The position numbers and the translations under genes are program-made. The notes below the pieces were generated by a model. It was not told where the DNA came from. It saw only the letters and a list, made by a program, of their open reading frames with translations, and ran no database searches. DNA of 64,000 nucleotides from Paraphysomonas bandaiensis (taxonomy: Eukaryota > Chrysophyceae), in contig CBFFRP010000433.1 of the NCBI GenBank assembly GCA_965644295.1, positions 248,001 through 312,000 of the forward strand, read 5' to 3'. Numbering within the stretch: position 1 is the stretch's first letter; every line of letters begins with the position of its first letter. Of the stretch, positions 51,866-63,734 are shown piece after piece.

Positions 51866-54518
51866 TCACTTCCGTGAAGAAATAAAATATAAATAAGAGA
51901 TAAGAGCTTCACACGCCATTGCTCTCAGTACCACAAATTGTAATGTTCCTGCGCTGATTCGATTATTTCCTTCGTCACCGAGTAATGATTTAAGGTACAA
52001 GTCGCACTGAGTCACGCGGCTGTATACTGCCGCCTGCTCTTCCAGAGACAACTGCCATGACACATGGCTTAGGCCGGAAATCGTTATAATCGCGTTGATG
52101 TTCCTGCCTGGTCGAACTGAGTCCTCGGCTTGGTCCACGCCACCTATACTTTCTAGTGCACCAAGATGAATGCTTATATCCAAATCCTCGCCCACTAAGC
52201 CCTTTACAACACGCGCAGGAAGAGAAAAGGCAGTAGCACATTCAACCAGAGAGCATACAACGCTATCGAACCATGGTGGATTCCTTGCCCTCCTACCGAC
52301 TCCAGCACGACAGCTACCCACAGATGCTTTCTGGCAGTACTCATGCACAGCCAGTAACGTCTCTATATCCGAGCCAATGAAAGAACCTAAACAATCGCCA
52401 CCACAGTGTCCATATATTATCACACTCTCGACTGAGGTATCCTCACCGAGAGCAGAGCACAACGAAGATGTTCCACAAATTAGGGAGGGAGGCATTCTGT
52501 AACCATTCAAACCCAGATGGCCGCTACTCATACTGACCACTTCTACCTCTTCCGCTGTAATTACACTCACACTCTCTTCCAGAGTTGAACTAACAACAGG
52601 CAAAATGTCCAGTTCATAATCACCGTGGACACTGCACCATAACGCCAGCACAACCTCAAGCCCCTCCACTTGACAGACACTCACTCCACAGACCTCCACG
52701 CCAGGATTAGAGGAGAGTGCAAGCTCCTGTGCCTTTTTTAAGAGATCTAACTCTTCTTTGGAGCAGAGAGCAATCAGTAGACGCTCTACACTTTCTCCGC
52801 ATGTGAGGCGCAGTCGTACATCACACACAAGGGCCCCAAAACCCCGCTGAAGGTGTGGGGACTCAGTACTAGTTGTAAAGAGGCAGGCAGAATTCAACGA
52901 CCCTACTGCACTTGCAAGTGCTTTGAATGCAGTACATACAGGTGCAGGAGGAGCAGGAATCCACAACATCGACTCCCCGTCCACGTCCAATGGTCCTACA
53001 AGTTGTACTGTAGCATTTACAGAAAGTACCTTCGCTTCCAGATTCCCGTTACTAGCTGAAATTGCATCTTTCACCGCTGCAATTGTTGTCGCAGGCTCCG
53101 AATGCGTAGGAGAAGGAATGTGGGTAATTTCTGTACTGAGAGGCCTGGACAGAGAGGGTCGCCTTTTACTCCCACGCCACCGTCCCGTTGCCCGCAGCTT
53201 CCCGGTTATCATTTGCCAAAGAGAGCCCTTAGTTAGGGATCGCATCTCATTGTCAAACATTTCACCCGCCCGTTCTACAAGTGACAAACGGAGTACCCGA
53301 TGGACGACCCACTGAACCGCAAAAGCGTTCACCAAGACAGCTACAACAACCTCGTCTCTACTGTCCCGATTAACATCATCGCGAACGCTGCTTGCAGTGG
53401 ATAGCACCAGAGCGACCCAAGCCAGACGGTATGAAGCTGTCTCAAACACACGACTCGTAAAGAATATTAACGCCGATGCAGCTAAGGCAAGTGTTGCCTA
53501 CAAATTGTTAAATGACGTAGAAATGAACTGTAGATAAACGCTTACCCGGAGGCAGTTATTGCGTATCTCCCTGTCAAATCCAAGATATGAGTAGGAGGCA
53601 TACGTTACACAACAACCTCCACACACTATAAGAGATGAGAAGTACAAAGCGTGGAACAATAGCCAAGCACGGCGATAGTCTAGCTCCAACTCAGCTGGCT
53701 ACAAAACATGTATTACAACAAAGTATATCAGCACAACCCGATAGTACCCGCAACGAAGAAAAATAAAGACGGTACGATTCACGCACTCGATCGCGGTTCC
53801 GGCGAGTAAGAATGAAGGGGGTCAAGAGAAGTGTGCATGCGCTCAAGCAAGCAACTAGAATGAACACGTTGAGTCCCCGAGAGTATGCAAAATATGCAAT
53901 CCATGACGCCTTCAGATACGGACACAGCCAGGAAACAGACATGCCAAGTAGCAACACAGCCTGAAAAAACATTTTGCGTGCTGACACCTCACGGTCACGA
54001 GCACGAGTATATGCCGGACGAAAACGGAGAGATATACTTGCATTCGGTGCAGGCTCACGCCAGTCATTGGATCGTGCGCAGAGGTACACAGGCTCAGCAG
54101 CAACGTGCACCACGTCTCTTGCAATAGAACCCGAAGGAGAATTAAGATGCAGCCAATAAGAAGAATTATGAAATATTTGAGACGTTTCTCTTGGCAATTG
54201 TTTCATTCGTAATATCTCAACGCTTCCCTGTACCTCAACAGATACACTGCGGCTCCCCCATAAGCTATGACAGTGATACAGCGGATATATACGGTCCAGT
54301 CCACTCATACAATACATGCCCTCTAAGAATCGAGCGGGATGATAATCTTGATTTCCAAAACATGAAAGATGATCTCTATCGACTGTACCAGTGAATTGAT
54401 TCCCAGTTACTGGAGGGAGTAGTTTGACGGGATAGCTGACGATAACACTCATATCAGCTGATGCTACAGTGAGGAGGAATAGGAGGGTGAGGGGGATGAT
54501 GGTGTATGGATGGTTCAT
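51866..54518 (-). CDS. large secretory-pathway membrane protein, unrecognised
   Basis: I do not recognise the family. Exons 54518-53748, 53698-53546, 53498-53452 and 53390-51866 give 831 aa. A clear signal peptide (IIPLTLLFLLTVASA) leads into a luminal region of about 185 residues with paired cysteines and N-glycosylation sites (HNSSY, NASIS). Then come about five or six membrane segments (MFFQAVLLLGMSVSWLC, VFILVACLSACTLLLTPFIL, AWLLFHALYFSSLIVCGGCC, ATLALAASALIFF, VVVAVLVNAFAVQWVV) and a cytosolic domain of about 430 residues with no known motif. The topology recalls GPR107/TMEM87-type proteins, but no signature confirms it. The last intron (61 nt, 53391-53451) is inferred: without it the frame is shifted by one base at a run of A (53459-53462), so an alternative is a sequencing slip with the hydrophobic intron kept as coding. 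Confidence 0.72.
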
Positions 54519-55038
54519 AGGGGTATATAAGGAGATGCTTGATTGGATAGTGTGGAGTGATATGGATGATATTGTATGATACCAGCAGACAGGAGGGAGA
54601 GGAGTGCACAGCTCTACCAGTACATACATACATCTACAGCGTTCTCTATACGTTAACATCTAGACATGATGTGCTATTCTTCTGACTTGTGTACATATAC
54701 AACCTGTACCTATATACATCCTATCTGTACCTATATACACATACTGCTGTATATACATGCATACCTACGTACAGCAGTACATACACACGCAGAAGAGTGC
54801 ATACGTCAGTATAACACACTTACAAAACTGAAACCTTTCATTTCTGTCCCTTGAAGATAGCATTCTAATATATTTGTTTCTTAAGAAGTGAGGGGTTTAT
54901 AGCCTCACATTCCATAATCTCCATAGTCATTACTGACGACAAGGATGACACGTGTAAGATTCCGTTTGATTGCTTCAAAGATCCTGTTCATATATATACA
55001 TAAACACCCTGAACTTATAGTCAATAGATAAATTTATC
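54519..55038. other. divergent spacer, membrane protein / PDI
   Basis: 520 bp with TACATA/TATACA simple words at 54690-54790. The word CAAGGATGACACG at about 54940 resembles part of U6 snRNA, but no ACAGAGA box accompanies it. Presumed to hold both promoters. Confidence 0.5.
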
Positions 55039-56584
55039 ATGATATCAAAAGCTATTTGTGCTCTTCTCTTATCTGCTGTTGTCAGTGCTGAGATTGTTAC
55101 TGAGAAAGGAGTTCTTGTCTTGAATGACGATAACTTTGATGCTGCTGTGGCGGTGTGTTACTTTACTTATAGTTGCATATATATATAATAGAGTTTTATT
55201 TATAACAGGCAAATGAATTTTTATTAGTTGAGTTTTATGCTCCTTGGTGTGGTCATTGTAAGAAGCTTGCTCCTGAGTGGGAGAAAGCTGCTGCTGCTCT
55301 TGTTGGTGAGGAGGCTAAGTTGGCTAAGGTTGACGCCACTGTTGCCACTGGACTGGCTGAGAGATTTGCCATTCGTGGTTTCCCCACTATCCACTTCTTC
55401 AAGAACGGAAAGCAGATTGAGTACGGTGGGGGCAGAGTGTCTAATGAGATTGTAAGCTGGGTGAAAAAGCAGAGCGGACCTGCTGCCAAAACCATTTCCA
55501 CTCCCGAGGAGCTTGTTGCTGCCCAGGAGACTGATGACGCTATCGTTGTGGGATACTTCTCTTCTCTGGACTCTGCTAGCGCTAAGGCATTCCTTTCCAT
55601 TGCTGGTGCCGATGACGTGCTGTCCTACTTCATCTCATCTTCCGATCAGATTAAGGAGAAACTCGCTGTCTCTGGTGACTCTGTTGTTATTCTCAAGCCT
55701 TTTGATGACAAGAGAGCCGATCTTTCCCTGGGTGACTCTTTCGATGGCGAGAGTGTGATGAAGTTCATCGTTGGAAACTCTGCTCCTCTTGTGCAGACCT
55801 TTTCTCAGGAGGCAGCCAAGAAGATCTTCTCTTCCCCTGTTCAGAAGCACTGCTTGTTTTTCACTGACAGTGCTGCCGACCACCATGCCCCTGTCGTGTC
55901 TTCCCTCACCAGCGTCGCTGAGGCTTTCAAGGGCCAGGTTCTTGTCGTCAATGTGCCTGCCACCGAGGACAGAGTTCTTGACTACTTCGGTATCACCAAG
56001 GATACTCTTCCCGCCCTTGTTGTCGTAGACATGAGTGGCGAGGGTCAGATGAAGAAGTACCCCTTCGATGGCGACCTTAAGTCTTCTGATTCAGTCTCCG
56101 CGCACGTGTCTGCTGTCCTCTCTGGATCTGTTAAGCCTACCCTTAAGTCCGAGGCCGTCTCCCCTGAGGATACCATATCCGACGTTGTTGTCCTTCGTGG
56201 CAGCTCCTTCAACGGTATGTATCGATCGTGTTCCCTTGTTGCACATCCTCATATTTACTTGCAGAGCTTGTCCTTGAGAACGAAAAGGATGTGCTTGTTG
56301 AATTCTATGCCCCCTGGTGTGGACACTGCAAGAAGCTTGCCCCCACTTACGATGAGCTTGGTGCTAAGTTCCGATCCAACGATAACATCGTGATCGCGAA
56401 GATGGATGCTACCGCAAACGAGGTGGACGTACCAGGCATGAATGTCAAGGGATTCCCCACTCTGTACTTTTTCCCCGGAAAGGATAAGACCCCAGTCAAG
56501 TACGATGGCGGCCGCGAGCTCGAGGACTTTGTGTCTTGGATCGAGGAGAATGCCTCAAACGATGCCAAGCACGATGAGCTCTAG
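55039..56584 (+). CDS. protein disulfide isomerase
   Basis: ER lumen oxidoreductase of 479 aa with layout a-b-b'-a'. Exons 55039-55152, 55209-56214 and 56265-56584 (introns 56 and 50 nt). Signal peptide 1-17 ([10 protein letters not shown]). First thioredoxin domain with APWCGHCKK (Cys52, Cys55) and cis-proline in FPTIHFF; two redox-inactive domains (residues about 140-350); second active domain with WCGHC (Cys392, Cys395) and FPTLYFF. It ends in KHDEL, the ER-retrieval signal. The length is typical of PDI. Codon choice is more GC-rich at third positions than in neighbours, as expected for a highly expressed gene. Each catalytic domain is separated from its flank by an intron close to its start. 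Confidence 0.98.
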
Positions 56585-57375
56585 AGTACTCAAGACACCG
56601 ACATCAGGTGGGATCGTCTTATTAGCTGTATAGTTTAGGGCATGTGAGAATGGCTTTACACGATTAGTTGCAATAGATTTCCCTCCTGTGGTTTCTGCTA
56701 CCGTAATCAATACATTTGGCTACGGCATTTTTAATGTCATTTTTGTCCCTTAAGTATAGTAGCAGATTTTGCGGGTAGTGTGTTAGAATATAAATACCTG
56801 CTACTATAAATATGTGTGTCGCTGATTTCATATTGGGAGCGATAGTAATGTCGTGTTGTTATCCTGTGGTTGATTGTCGAGTTAGTTCAAGAACGTTTAG
56901 TAAATTCATTAATTATTCTAGCTATATATATTTTGTCAACAGAGTTAGCACATACGTAACGTGGTGTAAGCAGTTATTATTAATCTGTATTTTGTAGCAG
57001 TGAATGTCTTGTTTTAGCTATAGGCGTTTAACGTTTAAGAGTCAGAACTAATTTAGCATTGCTATTTAACTGACTAGTGACTAGTGCTTAATATCCTACT
57101 ATTTATACAATGCCAATCAAATAGTAGTATGGTGGAGTATGGAGAATTATATGAACGTAAAACGAATGTAAATCTTCATCGAAATAGTATGTATTACTGA
57201 TGCCATTATTGCATTAACAATTTGAGTAAAGAAGTTCAACTACTGTAATACTTCGAAATATTATACAAACAATATACTTCATTCGGTGATCGGTCAAAGT
57301 ACACCTCATCCGGTACCTATTAAACCTAGTATTACTCTAGATACAATCCAAAGTGGGATATCGTGGCAAACGGCA
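56585..57375. other. convergent spacer PDI / receiver-like protein
   Basis: About 790 bp. Contains dispersed-repeat copy D; otherwise featureless. Confidence 0.5.
57001..57115 (+). repeat. dispersed repeat family, copy D
   Basis: Short copy: TGAATGTCTTGTTTTAGC, AGCTATAGGCGTTTAA, GAGTCAGA and ATATCCTACTATTTATAC. It shares the first block with copies A, B and C and the last with C. Confidence 0.6.
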
Positions 57376-58188
57376 TTACAAGGCAGTAATGTACTGTTGT
57401 ATGAGCGGAGAGGGAAGGAAATCTCCCGCTTCAAGCCGATCGACTAAAAGAGCCACAATGTCTCTCCACTGGGATACAGATGGAACCTCTGGGTGGACCA
57501 AAACCAAATCAGAGAACTCTGAACAGGAATCGTTATCCATGAGGCACTCGTTATCCACCAAACACAGGATAACTAATGTAGCCGACACTTCACGCAAACG
57601 TGCGTAATCTCTAAACTTTCCGACACCATCATCCACGGCTACAATATTGTAGAAAAACGGACGTTCGTTGATCACTTCAGATGCCCTATCATGCGATACG
57701 TAATTCACGACAACCATAGTACCTTGTCTATCTTTGTTATCTAACCCCCACAAAAATGTGGACAAATTTTTCACTATACGAGACTTCATCGGCTTTTCAT
57801 CAGTTATAATAAGAAGTCGAACTTGAACTTGAAAGCACTGAACATTTTCATGACGATCTGAATCTTTTGGCAAACAAGGCTTACTTCCACCTTGAGTAAT
57901 CTCTGCCAATCGTTCCTACACATGAAGGATATATGTAAGAAACAAGTCATCTACAACAAAACAACAGGATACCTTCTTGAATTTATGAAACTCATTTGGC
58001 GACCACCACAGCTGAATACCAGCAGCAGCATACTCTTCTCTCTTAGGAATTAGTACCACTCTACATGCTTCTGAAAATTTTACACTATTTTGAATTTTAA
58101 CTGTGGATTGAGTAGAAGTGGATCGAAGAAAGTTATCAAATCCGAGAAATCGGACAGGACTGGGGTTCAGATAATACATGGCCATCAT
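57376..58188 (-). CDS. unrecognised 251-aa protein, possible receiver-like fold
   Basis: Exons 58188-57973 and 57915-57376 join through a 57-nt intron. The N-terminal part contains VKFSEACRVVLIP, REEYAAAGIQLWW, SPNEFHKFKK: an FxE---V-LIP-R-EY--AGI-LWWS-NE motif that I have the impression recurs in short proteins of several protist groups, often as an N-terminal box. The C-terminal part alternates strand and helix (VRLLIITDEKPMKSRIVKNL, TMVVVNYVSHDRASEVI, YNIVAVDD, SATLVILCLVD, FSDLVLVHP, WRDIVALLVDRL), as in a response-regulator receiver domain. The phospho-acceptor position is not convincing, so it would be a pseudo-receiver at best. Its function is unknown. Confidence 0.7.
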
Positions 58189-59474
58189 CGTGTAACTGTA
58201 TATTACATCATCTAATAATAATACTATGGAATATTATATAAATGCAGCTATAATACAGCTATCATGTATCTCTATATGATATATGACTGAGCTAGATGGA
58301 CTATGGATACCTCGGAAAGTGGGGTCAATCAAAGGTTATTCTATCACACCTCATCGACTCCAGTCTATCCATATGTAATATCCTACAATGTATCTACATA
58401 ATTGTGTTATGTATAGGAAATGCTGTAGACTTCCCACATACGAATACATGGACGTATGATGGGAACTTCATTCATCAACTACATATTCAGTGGTGATGAT
58501 GATGACAGGATACACTTCCATGTTGCTACGTCATATCCTGTCATGTCATTGACGTGTCTTTCATAGTCTTATCACTTCAAAAAAACACGTCATCGGGTTA
58601 AATTAACGGCCGAACGACCGTATATTTTTCTGCACTATCTGTACATATATTGAAATACGTATATTGGTAAAGTACGGTATACCTCTATTGGGATATTGGG
58701 ACAAGATCTTTCTAAAGTTATTAGAAGTAAATGCAACGATAGTAGTAATATTTTCTTTGGGAAGCTAATATGGGTTGCATTAAGTAAGCCGGAAACTCAT
58801 AACCAAATGATTGCGTAGTGCAAGGAACATTTCCAGGCCGACTAAATAATCATATATCTGAGCAAGAGCGTTCGTTCAGAAAACACCGCAATGAATTCGC
58901 TTAAAGAACTGTAATTCCTGAAGTCGACAGATGTGGATACATAAAAACAACTACACACTCAGTAGAAATCTGCTCATTATACTAGTGTGCTATGTATCTA
59001 TGTATTAGCAGAAATAGTTATAATTGTGTATGTGTGATGTCGTCGTGCTGTTATGATAATATATGCAGAATTACGTATCTATCATCACAAACTTTTCATT
59101 GCACTTGTTTTATCCTTACTTCGAGAATTAAAGGATTATATACAATATATAAAGCAAGAACTTTGATTAGATTACTTTACTATACTACTAATTAAATGAA
59201 TGCTACAACACAACAATACGCGTACTAATTTCACCTTAGAATTATTACATTTAAGTAGCAGTGGAATCTAACTTCATATCCTATATAGTTCAATAGATTG
59301 CATATTACTGACCCTTTATGACGTAGTACTTGTAATAACTTACTACAAGTCTATAAATAGAAATTGTACAATTGTTATTACGAATACTTCAAAATTGAAG
59401 AGTTTTTCGAAAACACAAATAACCATATATATACATGCCAAACACGCATGCAAAATATCATCTACTTGCTTGGT
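58189..59474. other. 1.3-kb spacer
   Basis: AT-rich and without a supportable gene, RNA or repeat, although it lies upstream of the receiver-like gene and downstream of TBCC. Confidence 0.4.
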
Positions 59475-60680
59475 CTATATCTCTGACTCGTCTTCTACAT
59501 CCCACCCTTCTATATCTATACTGGATATTCTATCGCTGGCCGGTAATACCTCCCAGTTGGGAGAAGGCGTGCTCCTGTGCCACTTAAAGTCTACCACGTT
59601 GCTCCAGTTCTTGGACAAGTGTAAGTTGGCTTCCTGCAACAAGAAATTGGATAGTAAACAGAATACAGAGACCTACATACCATAGAGTGCCCTTCCAGCC
59701 CAGCATAAGTGGCGGTATAAGGAGCGAACCGGAGCGTGGAACAGTCCTCTATGATGGGGTGAGAGTTTACAAAAACATAGAAATCAGACTGCTCCGTCTT
59801 ATGTATTCGCAACTGATGGCACCAAATAAAGAAGAGGCAAGAGGAACAGCTTTCAGTATAAACACTAGTGTGACATGGGCCTAGAAACACTCTACAGCCC
59901 CTCACATTCTCAAACCTAGCCGAGCCCAGTGACCCCTTCCTAGATATAGGACGTAATAATTACAAAAGGAATATTGACAACACTATATACTCACAGTGAT
60001 ACAACGCAATTAGTACAATTTCTGATGAGCAATTGCATCTGGGGTCTCTCCTCGGTACTCTTGTTACTTTCAGAGAGTGTATCCTGCAAAGCGAACAGCA
60101 TTTTGTCGTCGATATGTTCGCCTTCACGGCCTTCCACGATGACTGAACCCGGGATATCCACCCTAACTTCCTCCTTTACACAGCTAGGTGAATGGTCAGG
60201 AGCATTGGGTACTTTAGTTTCTTCTGGTTTGCTGTACAAAATGTGACATGACTTCATCACTGTCGCATATGGCCTCACCTATCCACTTTCTTCGCTTTAG
60301 ATCTAGCAGAAAAACTAAATTTCTTTCGAGGTTGAATCTTCTCTTCTACTTGAGCACAGAGTTTCCGTACCGATTCAATTTCCTGCACGCACATCAGCAC
60401 ATCAGTCGCTCCATAGTACATAACTGTTAACCTCTTGACTCCGACGCACGTCGTACTTTGGCAAGCAAACAGTTGCACTGGTTGCATATTTCTGAAGATC
60501 GGCTATCTTTGCTTTGAGGCCTGTAATCACAGGAGCTGATACGTCAGGTGAATTCAATGAACTCTGTATATCAGACAGCATCTGGTTAAAAGTTACCCAG
60601 TACTCTGCTGCTGACTCTGGTGGCTCGCTATCCGTGTTATCTATCTCGCACATGACGTATACACTGTCTTTAGAACTCAA
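59475..60680 (-). CDS. TBCC: tubulin-folding cofactor C (TBCC)
   Basis: GTPase-activating cofactor for beta-tubulin in the tubulin heterodimer assembly pathway. Exons 60680-60432, 60382-60279, 60231-59995, 59915-59681 and 59633-59475 give 327 aa (introns 47-79 nt). The N-terminal helical part includes IQPRKKFSFSARSKAKK (human QPKKRFAFKTRGK). The beta-helix domain reads LLIRNCTNCVVSLFENVRGC, LGPCHTSVYTESC, CHQLRIHKTEQSDFYVF, PIIEDCSTLRFAPY. The catalytic arginine of TBCC (QLRIH) is present. The C-terminal box is KNWSNVVDFKWH and SPNWEVLP. Human TBCC is 346 aa. The gene fits the cilia-rich content of the region, since axonemes need large amounts of tubulin. A long microsatellite starts about 60 bp upstream of its start codon. 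Confidence 0.94.
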
Positions 60681-60740
60681 TCTCTAGGCGAATAGATAAA
60701 ATTCTATGTAACTATATGTAAATATTTGAAACTGATTGGC

Positions 60741-61173
60741 ATATATGTATGTGTGTGTATGTATGTATGTATGTATGTATGTATGTATGTATGTATGTAT
60801 GCATGTATGTATGTATGTATGTATGTATGTATGTATGTATGTATGTATGTATGTATGTATGTATGTATGTATGTATGTATGTATGTATGTATGTATGTAT
60901 GTATGTATGTATGTATGTATGTATGTATGTATGTATGTATGTATGTATGTATGTATGTATGTATGTATGTATGTATGTATGTATGTATGTATGTATGTAT
61001 GTATGTATGTATGAATGTATGTATGTATGTATGTATGTATGTATCTATGTATGTATGTATGTGTGTGTATGTATGTATGTATGTATGTATGTATGTATGT
61101 ATGTGTGTGTATGTATGTATGTATGTATGTATGTATGTATGTATGTATGTACGTATGTATGTATGTATGTATG

Positions 61174-61204
<31 letters not shown>

Positions 61205-61205
61205 G
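60741..61205. repeat. (GTAT)n microsatellite, about 115 units
   Basis: Almost pure ATGT repeat of about 460 bp with a few single-base variants (GCAT, GAAT, TCTA, GTGTGT) in its second half. Lies in the 5' flank of TBCC. Confidence 0.98.
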
Positions 61206-62112
61206 TACGTATTATCTGCTGTATTTAGGGTGGGTATGTGGGTATGTGGAATGTTGGATTGATAAATTCTTGGCTTCGGATGGGAAAGTGGAATGTCTAT
61301 TCAGCGTTGGATTAATTGATGCTAGGAGCATGCCGTTATTCGCAGGCTATATTCATTGGACAGGTCCAATGACACTCCAATGGTGAGTATATTGTATCTA
61401 AACGATTTTCATACATTAATATGTTGATGGTTGAGTCTGTTGTCATTAACAACCATTTCAAGTGAGTTATTATGAGCGCGACCGGATTTATGACATCAGT
61501 TAAGTACTGGCCACTTCAACAAACGGTGCACTTTCCTTGGACAAAGAATTCGAGGCGAAGAATTAAACTTAGGTTGATGGAAGTGTCGCTAGTTCTAGTC
61601 TTACTGTGGGGCATCAATAGAAAATGATGCTGTGAGCTTGATATGAGTCGTGCTTTACATTGTGAAATTTGTATAGTTGTTTTTAAATATTATTCTTTAT
61701 CAATATTGTTTTTAGTGGTAATATATGGACACGATCAGCACACATTCGAGACTAACACAAAGTAGCAGTCATTTGGAACGGCACCACTTTTGTTCCTAAA
61801 CGGCGGATCAGTACTATAGTATTGCCCAAATATGAGCATTAATAAATGTAAAATCGTAATTACTAAAAAACAGTGATTCTTTGCAGAAAGTACAGCAATC
61901 CTTAAACAAAGAAGAATCCACTTCATATCTCGTAGTCTACTTAATGTTAATGCATTATCGAAAACAGCTACTACTACAAATGAAGTGTATGCATCATTTC
62001 ACACTACACATAACTAATTAGAAGAATATTTAGCAAGAGCGGAACGAGAAAAATCCACAAATTGGCATATTTGGCCAACGTAACTACCACATCGTTAAAA
62101 ACAATGGATTTT
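61206..62112. other. spacer between the microsatellite and the LRR gene
   Basis: About 900 bp. A plus-strand stretch at 61245-61383 (WIDKFLASDGKVECLFSVGL, MPLFAGYIHWTG) is open and protein-like and is followed by a GTGAG donor, but no partner exon could be found. Confidence 0.35.
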
Positions 62113-63734
62113 TTATTTCTTTTTCCCCTTTCCTTTCCCTTTTTTGCCTTTCTTGCCCTTCTTCCCAGAATCCTTGCGGAATATCTGCTCAAATAGAGGC
62201 ATTGGAAGTGTCAGATCGACAAGAAACTCAGTAATTTTTGTGTTCTCTGGTCCCAGAGCAGGAATTAACACTGTAGCACCTTCTTCCCCTATATATATCT
62301 GTTAATATCGACCACTGGCATGAAATATAGTGGGAATCTTTTCCATCTCACTACACAAGTCACGTAGACAACAGAAGAAGGAATGCAGCAATACCTATTC
62401 TGTTCCACATGAGATCAACACTCGTTAAAGCAAGTGTGGGGTTCATTAAACAGTCTCTGAATCTCTCTAGCGCTTTCAAGTCATCCTCATCCTATAATAC
62501 AGTGTAAAATATGAACTTTTCACAGGACTGTACATGACAACGCATATATTACACGCTGTATTACCACATCACCCTAATCAATACTATCAACATGTTTGTA
62601 ACTTACATGCTCGATATTATTGTCTGCAAGCATTAGCTTCTCGCACTTTTCATTGACATATAGGCCTTTACATAGTTTGCCAAGACCGATACCGCCAAGT
62701 TTATTACCGTTTAAATTAATCACCTCCAGGGCACTTCGTGCGTTCTCAAGTATATCAGAAATTGCATCTCCACCATTTTCGTCAATACCACAGTAACTAA
62801 GGTGTATCTATGCGACAACACGTGTCATAAAAAAATCAGAAAACGGCGGTAGGCAATTACTTGTTTCAATGTACCATTGGTACGAAGTCCTTTGCAAAGT
62901 TCAATAACACCTACAAAATTTACACACATATTTTAGTATGCGATTACTTTTTATATAAAGTCATATATATATTATCCCGAGCATCCCTGACGATATGATA
63001 CAAACGTACTTCGTACTCACCTTCAGTCCCAAGAGTGGAATTGTAGTCCAATTTCAGTGTAAGTAAGCTAAGGTTGTGTCTTCGTGACAATGCAGTGCCC
63101 AGTGCAAGCCCACCTCGTGGACCTATATTATTATCCAACAACTCTAAGTACTGAAGCTGTACATCAACACCTCCGAGACGTAGCACTTCAGCCTTCACGA
63201 CAAGTCAGATACACATTCGTACATGACAGTTATGACTTACAATAGATGCTGCCCCGTCATCAGCAATATTCGAACGCCAAATACGAATAGATTTTAACAA
63301 TTTATAAGGCCCTCCTTTCATGCCTTGTCCAGAACCCATGATAGCAGTCATTAATGCCCTCGTTCCCCCAGGTCCCAAGGGTCCAAAATCATCATCAATA
63401 ATAAGCTGCAAAGCAAACATTAAATTAATTATACATATATTTCATTATGATAATGATAATCCAATTGCAAACGATAATATTTACACGACGAGTTACATCT
63501 AGACACCTGTTCAATAGGAAAATTTTCCTCGTCATTCAGGCATTGGACAACCTTCCCATGTATCGGCATACCAATGAGTCTGATTATAGAACCATCACAA
63601 GGAACACTAAATTTAGATTTAATAACTCACTTGCAAAACTTCTGGTAGTTTTGCAGGAGCACTGCTGGGTCCTCTCCCTCGACTGCCTCACCTGGGCCTT
63701 TACTAGCCTTGTTATCCTTCTTTTTAGGGGGCAT
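62113..63734 (-). CDS. leucine-rich-repeat (RNI-like) protein, 345 aa
   Basis: Eight exons (63734-63631, 63579-63507, 63405-63241, 63192-63021, 62910-62861, 62807-62607, 62491-62395, 62288-62113) join in phase through introns of 48-115 nt. The chain starts with MPPKKK and ends in a Lys/Gly-rich tail (KKGKKGKKGKGKGKKK). Between lie about six ribonuclease-inhibitor-type repeats: VQLQYLELLDNNIGPRGGLA, LSLLTLKLDYNSTLGTEG, TLKQIHLSYCGIDENGGDAI, ALEVINLNGNKLGGIGLGKL, KLMLADNNI and LTSVDLMWNRIGEEG. Each has LxxLxLxxNxI-x-G. Such proteins are scaffolds; many flagellar proteins in protists share this architecture, but nothing fixes the role here. Basic tails at both ends could bind microtubules or nucleic acid (inference). 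Confidence 0.85.

Noticed and set aside
54930-54975. Possible U6 snRNA fragment (CAAGGATGACACG)
   Set aside because: No ACAGAGA box, AGC triad or 3' U tail in the right places; a 13-nt match can occur by chance.
60726-61386. 178-codon frame of Met-Tyr-Val-Cys repeats
   Set aside because: Translation of the GTAT microsatellite; no non-repeat protein attached.
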